NCBI GenBank assembly: GCA_027297485.1
Contig: JAPUHZ010000016.1
Coordinates: 1-5,500, forward strand
Origin: Deltaproteobacteria bacterium
GTDB lineage: Bacteria; Desulfobacterota_B; Binatia; UBA9968
DNA: 5,500 nucleotides
Direction of reading: 5' to 3'
Part shown: piece after piece, positions 1-5,500 of the stretch
Layout: each line of letters starts with the position of its first letter
How positions within the stretch are numbered: position 1 is the first letter of the stretch
Position numbers and translations under genes: made by a program
The notes under the pieces: generated by a model
What the model was told of the DNA's origin: nothing
The model's database searches: none
Seen by the model: only the letters and a program-made list of their open reading frames with translations

Positions 1-555
1 GTATCCCTGCATGGCCATGTGGGCCAAGATGATTTTCATCCCTGGAAAGTCCAGGGCAACGTCGTCCAGGGCCGTAGGGTTCCCGAATTTGGTTCTCGTC
101 TCCAGGAAAGATGGTCCCGTGTGAAAGAGTATGGGAACTCCTAACTCCTGGACCTTTTCATACACAGGGTAGTAGAGAGGATCGTTGTAAAATAGGTCAA
201 CATTTTGCGCGACGGTCTTGACGCCGGCAAAGGCCAGACCTTTGATGGCATACTCCACATCATCCACGGCCGCACCACCGGTATTCGGATCAAAGCTGGC
301 AAAGCCAATGAGCCGTTCAGGATATTGGCTTAAGAGCTCAGCCGTCGCCTCGTTCCTCTGTCGCGCAGGCTGTCCCTTCCAACACGCCGTCAGGAGGATG
401 ACCTTATCAATACCGGCACGATCCATTTCATTCACATATTCTGACAACGTCCACTCCAACGCCTTCCTGGAATAGTACGCCTGTGAAAGATGATGAACAC
501 CCGGATGGAAAGGAATTCCCGCGAAGACCGGATGGGCATGGGCATCGATAATCAC
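1..555 (-). CDS. Amidohydrolase-2 family metal-dependent hydrolase, N-terminal 185 residues (runs off left edge)
   Basis: Reading the minus strand from a GTG at 553-555 gives 185 codons with no stop before the window edge, so the C-terminal part is missing. The protein opens MIIDAHAHP; the HxH pair at residues 6 and 8 is the metal-binding signature at the end of the first beta strand of the amidohydrolase TIM barrel. Further family hallmarks are ERLIGFASFDP (about 80-90), GVK (111-113), PILFHTG (141-147, a second metal or active-site His) and FPGMKIILAHM (170-180). This is the ACMSD/amidohydrolase-2 group, cytosolic hydrolases or decarboxylases of cyclic or aromatic carboxylates; the substrate cannot be told. 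The GTG start is chosen because the metal motif follows at once, as is normal in the family; no strong Shine-Dalgarno sequence precedes it. It lies 31 bases beyond the end of the methyltransferase remnant and may share a transcript with the upstream genes. Confidence 0.88.
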   Translation of the reverse strand, partial: MIIDAHAHPVFAGIPFHPGVHHLSQAYYSRKALEWTLSEYVNEMDRAGIDKVILLTACWKGQPARQRNEATAELLSQYPERLIGFASFDPNTGGAAVDDVEYAIKGLAFAGVKTVAQNVDLFYNDPLYYPVYEKVQELGVPILFHTGPSFLETRTKFGNPTALDDVALDFPGMKIILAHMAMQGY

Positions 556-586
556 TGGAGTTTACCGAAAAAACGCATTTTTCTGC

Positions 587-820
587 TCAATTCTTTGTAG
601 CAGTCATGACGGAGGTAAAATTTCCGGGTATGCGGACAGACCCGGTGACATCTTTAAAACCTGCCTCTTCTAACCAGGTTTTGTATTCCGAATAGGTGTG
701 CACGTCACCGGCATCTGTATAGAGCAACATATCGACGCCCATCAGAAGAGAGGAGGTCTCCTTGCACCGTCCATCATCGGCAACAAAATCGTGAAGACGA
801 TGCTGCGCCGAGCTGCCCAA
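587..820 (-). pseudogene. C-terminal remnant of a SAM-dependent methyltransferase
   Basis: The minus-strand frame encodes 77 residues from a TTG at 820 to a TGA at 587-589. It resembles the last quarter of class I SAM-dependent O-methyltransferases of the dimerisation-domain type: a strand ending in HDFV followed by DDGR (residues 10-18), a GVDMLLYTDAG segment (28-38), YSEYKTWLEEAGF (43-55; the aGF turn is a family hallmark) and a closing strand ending in TATK. The full family is usually 300 or more residues, and the SAM-binding Rossmann core with its glycine-rich loop is absent. The frame stays open upstream only to 877, overlapping the 3' end of the solute-binding gene; that stretch includes KPG, which may be what is left of the usual KPGG turn before the HDFV strand, but the spacing is too long. 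No Shine-Dalgarno sequence precedes the TTG. It is most simply a truncated gene; expression as a small protein cannot be excluded. Confidence 0.6.
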
Positions 821-864
821 TCCTGGCTTTGAAAATCGAAAACTATTACGATCTTGGCCTATAG

Positions 865-1992
865 CTACTTCAAGAGTTTACGAGCGAATTTTCTCGCCGG
901 GAGACGCACGCGGTCGATCCTCTCCCGGGATTGATTCTCGTACTTGTAATACTCCTGCACTGTAATCCCGTCCTTCGCGGGCACATACCCGATCTTATAG
1001 AGCCACGCCGTATCCACATCCAGGCGGCGGGTCGCGTGGCCCATGGCCTTGCCAAAGATCTCCTGCCCTTCCTTACTCAACAGCCAGTTAACGAAGACCT
1101 TGGCGGCGCTTGGATGGGAAGGGTTCTTTAAGGCCACCACATTCCCGGCCCCACCCGTTGCATATGTCCCCTCTTTAGGAATAGGGAGGGCCTTTAATGG
1201 AAGGCCGGCCCTGATGAAGGGCACGAGCAAAAAGTATGAAAGACCGACGGTGATGGCAAGTTTCCCCTTTGCCAGAGATTCGCCCAGGCTTCGCACGTTA
1301 CTTGTCAGTTGAAGGTCCTGCTGTACAAGCCTCCTCAAGTAGTCTTCCCCTTTCACGTCCCACATGTAGGACCAGGTGGCGTCTCCTGGACCCGGCTTTC
1401 TGGGATCAAGAAAACCGATCTTGCCTTTCCATTTGGGATTTAGCAGATCATCGTATGAGCGTATCTCCTCAGGATTCACCAGATTAGTGTTGCGATAAAG
1501 GTTCTGAGAAAGATAGGCACTAAAGCTGTAGACAAACCGCTTTGCCTCGTCGGTATAGATATGCCCCCCCCACCAGCTCTTGGGGTCGCTGACCTCAGGA
1601 AGGAGCATGTAAGGCTCTAAGGGGACCACAACACCTGCCGGAACCAGGCCGGTGATCATCCCGGATGCACCGCCAACATGGACGTCGAAATAGCGCACAC
1701 CGGCCCTGGACTCGTCAATCATCCTCCTTATGTTCTTTGCGCCCATGTCCAGGACGGGCTCCAGATCGATCCCGGTAAAGCGCCGCTCGAACGCCTCCTC
1801 CAACCGCCTTCTCAGTTCTGCACTGGGGGGAAGGGAGACCACGACCTTCCCCTCGCTCTTTGCACGCCGTACGACCTTCTCCCATTCCGACTTCCAGGAA
1901 GCCCAGCTACCCTGCGCCCATCCAGAGAGCAGGAGACCCGCCAGAGCGACAGAAACATACCTTCGAAACTCTCTTCTTGTGTTGGTAGTCAC
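865..1992 (-). CDS. Periplasmic ABC-transporter solute-binding protein, iron(III)-type (family 1), Tat-like signal
   Basis: A complete 375-residue protein starting with GTG and ending with TAG. The N terminus has TRREFRR (residues 5-11), close to the twin-arginine consensus, then a hydrophobic stretch (about 12-24) and a likely signal-peptidase site after SWA (29-31), so the product is probably exported folded. The mature part matches the FbpA/AfuA-like extracellular solute-binding group: EWEKVVRRAKSEGKVVVS (36-53), FDVHVGG (102-108), SYDDLLNPKWKGKIGF (179-194, a near-diagnostic signature), HPSAAKVFVNWLLSKEGQ (293-310). Length is normal. It would deliver a ligand to an inner-membrane ABC permease; members bind Fe3+ but others in this group bind organic anions or polyamines, so the ligand is unproven. 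The GTG start is fixed by an excellent Shine-Dalgarno sequence 8 bases upstream. No permease or ATPase gene is present in the window. A candidate promoter lies just upstream at 2051-2079. Confidence 0.88.
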   Translation of the reverse strand: MTTNTRREFRRYVSVALAGLLLSGWAQGSWASWKSEWEKVVRRAKSEGKVVVSLPPSAELRRRLEEAFERRFTGIDLEPVLDMGAKNIRRMIDESRAGVRYFDVHVGGASGMITGLVPAGVVVPLEPYMLLPEVSDPKSWWGGHIYTDEAKRFVYSFSAYLSQNLYRNTNLVNPEEIRSYDDLLNPKWKGKIGFLDPRKPGPGDATWSYMWDVKGEDYLRRLVQQDLQLTSNVRSLGESLAKGKLAITVGLSYFLLVPFIRAGLPLKALPIPKEGTYATGGAGNVVALKNPSHPSAAKVFVNWLLSKEGQEIFGKAMGHATRRLDVDTAWLYKIGYVPAKDGITVQEYYKYENQSRERIDRVRLPARKFARKLLK

Positions 1993-2000
1993 TGATAAAG

Positions 2001-2008
2001 ACCTCCTT
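2001..2008 (-). promoter_or_regulatory. Strong Shine-Dalgarno site of the solute-binding protein gene
   Basis: The minus strand reads AAGGAGGT, a near-perfect complement of the 16S rRNA 3' end, with 8 bases between it and the GTG at 1990-1992. This spacing decides the GTG start, which has no competing ATG nearby with a ribosome site. Confidence 0.85.
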
Positions 2009-2026
2009 GCTATAATGATGATTAAT

Positions 2027-2268
2027 TTATAGCCTTTTCACCTGCGTCTCGTTATAGATCAACTCAGCTGTTGAGGCAAGCAATGCTTTATCTGTGAGCA
2101 ATCGCGACCAGCTTATCTCCTCATCGGCCTTCTGCTGGAACCCATTGGGGTCAGAGTACATACCCACCGGAGTCGATCGGAAGACGAAATGTCCCGCTCG
2201 CAGCGCATGTCTTTCCTCAAGACAATATGCTTCAGCCGATGGCTCATCCCTAAATCGGTGAACCTTGA
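2027..2268 (-). other. Spacer between E1 and solute-binding genes, with a weak unassigned open frame
   Basis: After the E1 stop at 2269-2271 one minus-strand frame stays open for about 80 codons, to a TAA at 2027-2029. The same frame runs back into the E1 gene to 2416, but that part is just a shadow of the larger gene. Past the E1 stop the only ATG in this frame is at 2159-2161 (44 residues, MYSDPNGFQQKADEE...), without a convincing ribosome site. I recognise no family. An 80-codon open frame is not rare by chance at this base composition, and the frame overlaps the candidate promoter of the next gene. No terminator with a T-tract is visible after the E1 gene; the hairpin GTCTT-5-AAGAC at 2209-2223 lacks one. 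Confidence 0.2.
2051..2079 (-). promoter_or_regulatory. Candidate sigma70-type promoter for the solute-binding protein gene, with an inverted repeat in its spacer
   Basis: On the minus strand TTGCCT (2074-2079) and TATAAC (2051-2056) are separated by 17 bases, matching the -35 and -10 consensus at 4/6 and 5/6 positions. Transcription would start near 2044, giving a leader of about 50 bases before the GTG. Within the spacer, TCAAC (2059-2063) and GTTGA (2070-2074) form an inverted repeat around TCAGCT, placed where a repressor would block polymerase. Both are visual matches only; a bacterium of unknown phylum may use a different consensus. Confidence 0.35.
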
Positions 2269-4650
2269 CTAAGATCCAACGGCACGCCTGCAGGCTGCCA
2301 TAATGCTCGGAACATCGATTTGGTGCTCCCGGTAAATGTCGGCTCGGCTGCCGGACTGCCCAAAGCCCACTACACCCAAGGGCAAGACCCTCGTGCCGAG
2401 TGCGCTGCCGATCCATGCCAGAGTATGGGGGTGCCCGTCGACAATCGAGACCACGGGAACCTTCCGTTCCCGCGGGGTGATGATCTCCTCGAGAAAACTC
2501 GGGGGCGCAGCCTCGTCCATCATTGCAGAATGCACTGAATCCTGGAAGGCACGATAGAGGGGCTCTGGGCCGGTTACGTTGATCACATTGACGAGGATAT
2601 CTTCCTCCTGAAGTAGTCGCCCGGCTTCAACCGCCTCTGGAACAAAGGCGCCACAGGCGAAGAGATGAACCACATTCACCCCAGGTTCGTAGTCCGTTTC
2701 TTTACTACGGTCCACAAGCCGGTACGCCCCCATCAGGACTTGCTGGCGTAAGCGTTCCCGAGCTTCGGGATCAGTAGGAACCTCGAGAAGCTTCTGGTCG
2801 ACGTTTTTGGTGCTGAGCCTCAAATAAGTAGACCGCTTCCGGAGGCGAATCTGTTCCAGGGCATCCATCATGATCCACTCGAGCTCCTGGCCGAAACATG
2901 GCTCATAGGCTGAGAGCTCGGGTAGTTCAGCCCCGATCGATTGTGTGATGAGGGACTGGTGGGCTCCACCTTCTGTGGAAAGGGTCACCCCCGACGGTGT
3001 TCCCACCGCAATGAATTTCCCGCCTGAGTAGAGGCTGTAAAAAAAGGCGTCCAGACCCCTCCGTACAAAGGGGTCATACAGGGTCCCGATGGGGAAGAGT
3101 GTTTCTCCCACCATCTCGTGGGAGAGCCCAAACTGCCCGAGCGCCATAAAAAGGTTGTTCTCTGAAATGCCAAGTTCAATATGCTGGCCCTGGGGCGATT
3201 CCTTCCATTTCAGAATACTCGGTTCCTTTTCCTCGGGGAGGGCTTCCCTATCGGTTTGCCGCCAGACTTCCAACTTGTTAATCCAACCACCCAGATTCGT
3301 CGAACTCGCCACATCCGGGCTGATCGTCACCACTCTCTCTGCGATCTCGGGTTTCTCCCGAGCGAGAGCGGTCAAGATGGTCCCGAAAGTCTGCTGGGTG
3401 GACCGGAGGCCGCGATGGGAGATGCCAAGACTTTTGGGGATGGTGAAGGGGAAAGGCTCGGTTTTCCTTTCGATGGGGTCCTTCAACCGTTCGCGCACCT
3501 CAGCACACAATCGCCCTCCAGGGCTTTCGGGGTCGAATCCTGACCAGACCTGGGCTTCGTTTATGTCTAACTTCTTTCTTAGCTCCTCCATCTGGTCATC
3601 GGAGAGGATCACCGAGTGGTTCTGGGGATGACCGACAGATGGCAACATCCAACCCTTCAAAGTATATGCGAACACCACCGCAGGACCAGGTTTCTGGTCG
3701 ACCTTCGCCAAGCCCTCCCGGAGCTCACCGAAATCATGGCCCCCCAAGTTCCAAAAGAGATCTTGAAGTTCCTCATCATTCCACCTGTTAATGAATCGCC
3801 TTAGATCTTCGGGGAAACGGCTCTTGCGGGGGAGCCATTCGCGCAGCTCACTTGGGGGCAATCGCAGCAGTCTCTGGTAGGCATCATTGGAGAGTTCATC
3901 GATGCAGTTGCGAAGCAGCTCGCCGTTAGGCTCTTCAAAAGCGGCCTTTAGCCGCTTTCCGTATTTGATATCAATCACACGCCAACCATTGGCGGCAAAC
4001 ATCTCGCGCCAAGATCGTACGCGAATACCTGGGATGACGCGATCAAGACTTTGTCGGTTGAGATCGACTATCCACAGGACATTCTCCAAATCGCTCATGG
4101 CCGGCTCTGCAATCGCCTCCCAAACCGACCCTTCATCCAGTTCGGCATCGCCAACAAGGCTGATATACCTCCGGCGCCGACTGGAGTGCGAAAAACTATG
4201 GGTCTTGATGTATGCATCCACCAGAGCCGCAAAGTTCGGCGCGATTGCTCCAAGACCAACCGGTCCTGTCGAGAAATCGACTCTATCCGGATCTTTGGTC
4301 CTGCTGGGATAGGCCTGAAGCCCATGGTATGCCCGGAGGGTTTTCAAATATTCGGAGTTAAGGTTGCCCAGAAGAAACTGGATGGCATGAAACAACGGAG
4401 ATGCATGAGGCTTGATGGAAACTTTGTCGCCCACTCTCATGTATTCAAAGTATAGGGAAGTGAGGATGGTGACGACCGATGCGCTGGAGGTCTGATGTCC
4501 GCCCACCATCGAACCATCGGGGTTTTCGCGGACTTTGTTAGCATAGTGAACAAGTTGGACGGATAGCCACAAAACTCGCCGCTGAATCTCCAGGAGGAAG
4601 CTACTACGGTCGGCTTGTATGTTTTTTTGATCTGAGACTGTTGCTAACAT
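2269..4650 (-). CDS. aceE: Homodimeric-type pyruvate dehydrogenase (2-oxoacid dehydrogenase) E1 component, thiamine diphosphate-dependent
   Basis: The product (793 residues from the ATG at 4650) matches AceE-type E1, the enzyme that decarboxylates pyruvate and passes the acetyl group to lipoyl-E2. Key elements in order: VGGHQTSSAS with H52; KPHASP with H82; DFSTGPVGLGAIAP (125-138); the thiamine diphosphate/Mg motif GDAELDE (167-173) followed by DLNRQSLD with N198; YTLKGWMLP and NHSV with H345, in the place of the AceE active-site loop His; IELGISEN with E497, the cofactor-activating Glu; VGTPSGVTLSTEGGAHQSL; and a C-terminal GFGQSGSRAD (762-771). All three transketolase-fold domains are present with no frame break. 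E. coli AceE is 887 residues, so this is a shorter branch. An in-frame ATG at 4701 would add 17 residues but lacks a ribosome site; the ATG at 4650 has GGGGG four bases upstream, so I prefer it. No E2 or E3 gene adjoins it, so substrate specificity is inferred, as is the symbol. Confidence 0.87.
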   Translation of the reverse strand: MLATVSDQKNIQADRSSFLLEIQRRVLWLSVQLVHYANKVRENPDGSMVGGHQTSSASVVTILTSLYFEYMRVGDKVSIKPHASPLFHAIQFLLGNLNSEYLKTLRAYHGLQAYPSRTKDPDRVDFSTGPVGLGAIAPNFAALVDAYIKTHSFSHSSRRRRYISLVGDAELDEGSVWEAIAEPAMSDLENVLWIVDLNRQSLDRVIPGIRVRSWREMFAANGWRVIDIKYGKRLKAAFEEPNGELLRNCIDELSNDAYQRLLRLPPSELREWLPRKSRFPEDLRRFINRWNDEELQDLFWNLGGHDFGELREGLAKVDQKPGPAVVFAYTLKGWMLPSVGHPQNHSVILSDDQMEELRKKLDINEAQVWSGFDPESPGGRLCAEVRERLKDPIERKTEPFPFTIPKSLGISHRGLRSTQQTFGTILTALAREKPEIAERVVTISPDVASSTNLGGWINKLEVWRQTDREALPEEKEPSILKWKESPQGQHIELGISENNLFMALGQFGLSHEMVGETLFPIGTLYDPFVRRGLDAFFYSLYSGGKFIAVGTPSGVTLSTEGGAHQSLITQSIGAELPELSAYEPCFGQELEWIMMDALEQIRLRKRSTYLRLSTKNVDQKLLEVPTDPEARERLRQQVLMGAYRLVDRSKETDYEPGVNVVHLFACGAFVPEAVEAGRLLQEEDILVNVINVTGPEPLYRAFQDSVHSAMMDEAAPPSFLEEIITPRERKVPVVSIVDGHPHTLAWIGSALGTRVLPLGVVGFGQSGSRADIYREHQIDVPSIMAACRRAVGS

Positions 4651-4754
4651 GTCGCCCCCGAGCTTCGTGCTTGTCTTGTGTTGGGGCCTTCCCTCAATCA
4701 TCTTGCGTCACGAAATCAAAATGATAGAGACTAGGATGGATTTTAGTTGATAGC

Positions 4755-4767
4755 CCCTTGATAAGGG
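4755..4767. repeat. Short perfect inverted repeat in the leader of the E1 gene
   Basis: CCCTT and AAGGG flank a 3-base GAT. The element lies between the candidate promoter and the E1 start and could be an operator or a small leader hairpin. The arms are only 5 bases long, so chance is a real alternative. Confidence 0.25.
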
Positions 4768-4828
4768 TTAACGAATTCAAAGGTCGAAAGAGAACAAAAA
4801 CCTAAGACAAGAAGGCTATCACGAAGAG

Positions 4829-4857
4829 ATACTATGTAAAAGAAAATGTCTTGGCAA
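4829..4857 (-). promoter_or_regulatory. Candidate sigma70-type promoter for the E1 gene
   Basis: The minus strand has TTGCCA (4852-4857, 5/6 to the -35 consensus), a 17-base spacer and TAGTAT (4829-4834, 4/6 to the -10 consensus). Transcription would begin near 4822 and leave a leader of 120 to 170 bases depending on which E1 start is used. The assignment rests on sequence match and position only. Confidence 0.3.
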
Positions 4858-5001
4858 GAGGGAAAAGGGTACTGCAATTAGAGTGAATTCTCCTTCCATT
4901 AAATCCTATAGGTGCGCTAGTGTTTCTTTGTCAATTTCCACAGTAGACCTGTTAGGGACTGTCGACGACCCGCTAACTACTATTTATCTACCCCTTAGAA
5001 A

Positions 5002-5029
5002 CTCCTCTAAATACAACAGGATTTAGGAG
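5002..5029. repeat. Imperfect inverted repeat (stem-loop)
   Basis: CTAAAT (5007-5012) pairs with ATTTAG (5021-5026) around an 8-base loop, and CTC (5002-5004) pairs with GAG (5027-5029) past a 2-base bulge. No T-tract follows on either strand, so it does not look like an intrinsic terminator; an operator is possible. Confidence 0.3.
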
Positions 5030-5031
5030 CC

Positions 5032-5050
5032 TGCTACCAGCTTGCTACCA
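5032..5050 (+). repeat. Direct repeat of TGCTACCA with an 11-base period
   Basis: TGCTACCA occurs at 5032-5039 and again at 5043-5050. A period of about one helical turn places the two copies on the same DNA face, as in some activator sites. With only two copies no function can be claimed. Confidence 0.3.
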
Positions 5051-5106
5051 CTTTGAATGCGACAAGCTCCCTATTAGAGAGCGCCCAAAATTAATGGGGA
5101 AAGGGC

Positions 5107-5456
5107 ATGCATGCACTGAGTGAAAAAGTTGTAACCTTATCCTTGGCCGTTGGCCTCTGTCTTTGGGTAGGTGATTCAACTGCTGGGTGCTAGTGGGCGG
5201 CCACACTCACTTTGACAGGTGAAACCGGTGCCTGCATGATTGCAGCACATGGCAAAATCAATCGCCTTCTCCAAATCATGGTGTGTAACCACGAAGTCAT
5301 GACTTGATGGGGGGGGCGGCAATGGTAACCGACCACGAACGAAAAGGCCTGGCGTGGCAAATAAACACCTAGGATCAGATGTCCGACCTGTACGAGGACA
5401 AGAAGGCCCCCAGGATGGTGCCTGTGGCTTCCGAGTCCTCGTGCTGGGTGTTGTGA
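5107..5456 (+). pseudogene. Possible decayed gene for a secreted, perhaps c-type cytochrome-like, protein
   Basis: From the ATG at 5107 the plus strand reads MHALSEKVVTLSLAVGLCLWV and on to a TAG at 5191-5193: a signal-peptide-like stretch with a Lys and a hydrophobic core, preceded by a purine-rich GGGGAAAGGG. Past the stop the same frame continues ATLTLTGETGACM. A second TGC at 5241 lies 8 bases after the TGC at 5233 and a CAC follows at 5246, so a one-base deletion plus a two-base insertion would turn this into a C-M-x-C-H haem site. Another frame then gives SDLYEDKKAP and MVPVASESSCWV (5382-5450) before TTG TGA, where a second CxxCH might once have been. Reaching that frame needs further shifts, plausibly near the G8 run at 5309-5316. 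No intact reading frame exists, the haem reading is conjecture, and the minus-strand open frames here have unconvincing compositions. Confidence 0.25.
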
Positions 5457-5500
5457 AAGCAAATGTCACACAGAGACCTAAAGACGTAAAGAATCAGTGA

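Larger units (their letters stand above)
4702..5106. other. A+T-richer intergenic region upstream of the E1 gene
   Basis: About 400 bases with stops in all frames and no recognisable gene, tRNA or mobile-element end. It is visibly richer in A and T than the coding sequence to its left. It holds the candidate E1 promoter, the CCCTT/AAGGG inverted repeat, an imperfect inverted repeat at 5002-5029 and a direct repeat at 5032-5050. It separates the E1 gene from the coding-like debris on the plus strand. Confidence 0.6.

Noticed and set aside
218..475. 85-codon plus-strand open frame
   Set aside because: It is antisense to the amidohydrolase, whose metal motifs show which strand is coding.
1678..2032. 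Plus-strand open frames opposite the start of the solute-binding gene
   Set aside because: They are antisense to a well-supported signal peptide and ribosome site and have no protein-like features.
2209..2223. GTCTT/AAGAC hairpin after the E1 gene as a terminator
   Set aside because: The stem is only 5 base pairs, A+T-containing, and no T-tract follows on the transcribed strand.
3089..3631. 180-codon open frame on the plus strand, opposite the E1 gene
   Set aside because: It lies wholly antisense to a gene with clear domain motifs, has a low-complexity Ser/Pro/Arg-rich composition and matches no family I know.
3887..4455. Two overlapping plus-strand open frames opposite the E1 N-terminal half
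   Set aside because: They are antisense shadows of the thiamine diphosphate-binding domain, with Ser/Arg-rich composition and no ribosome sites.
5176..5469. Two overlapping minus-strand open frames of 90 and 97 codons
   Set aside because: They have unusual Pro/Arg/Ser- or His/Trp-rich composition, no ribosome site and no family match; the plus strand shows more protein-like pieces.
1..5500. CRISPR array, tRNA, insertion sequence or defence system
   Set aside because: No regularly spaced repeats, cloverleaf with a T-loop GGTTCGA, transposase motifs or nuclease, toxin or antitoxin signatures were seen on either strand.

Overview
The window looks like part of a bacterial chromosome with a modest gene density. 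No phage, plasmid, insertion sequence, CRISPR array, rRNA or tRNA could be recognised. Every well-supported gene lies on the minus strand, so transcription runs from right to left. I cannot name the species. A homodimeric-type pyruvate dehydrogenase E1, a secreted iron-type solute-binding protein without its transporter, and an amidohydrolase-2 protein together suggest a metabolically versatile soil, sediment or groundwater bacterium, possibly an uncultured lineage. That is inference only.

Reading in the direction of transcription from the right edge: 5107-5456 holds no intact gene. On the plus strand it carries a signal-peptide-like start followed by a stop and by frame-broken coding-like pieces, possibly a decayed secreted or c-type cytochrome-like gene. 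From 4702 to 5106 the DNA is visibly A+T-richer and non-coding, with a candidate minus-strand promoter, a short perfect inverted repeat and a pair of direct repeats. From 4650 (or 4701) down to 2269 is the largest gene, an intact E1 of the 2-oxoacid dehydrogenase/transketolase superfamily with its thiamine diphosphate motif preserved. No E2 or E3 subunit is adjacent in the window.

From 2268 to 1993 is a spacer with a weak, unassigned open frame and a good candidate promoter. It leads to the 1992-865 gene, a complete periplasmic solute-binding protein with a Tat-like signal peptide and a strong Shine-Dalgarno sequence. Just past it, 820-587 encodes only the C-terminal end of a SAM-dependent methyltransferase, most likely a gene remnant. 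At 555 an amidohydrolase-2 family protein begins with GTG and runs off the left edge after 185 codons.

The genes do not form an obvious single pathway. The E1 gene appears to have its own promoter, and the solute-binding protein another. The binding protein, methyltransferase remnant and amidohydrolase are close enough to be co-transcribed. I see no defence system, toxin-antitoxin pair or other clearly novel system. The points of interest are the signs of gene decay on both sides of intact genes and the isolation of both the E1 and the solute-binding protein from their usual partners.
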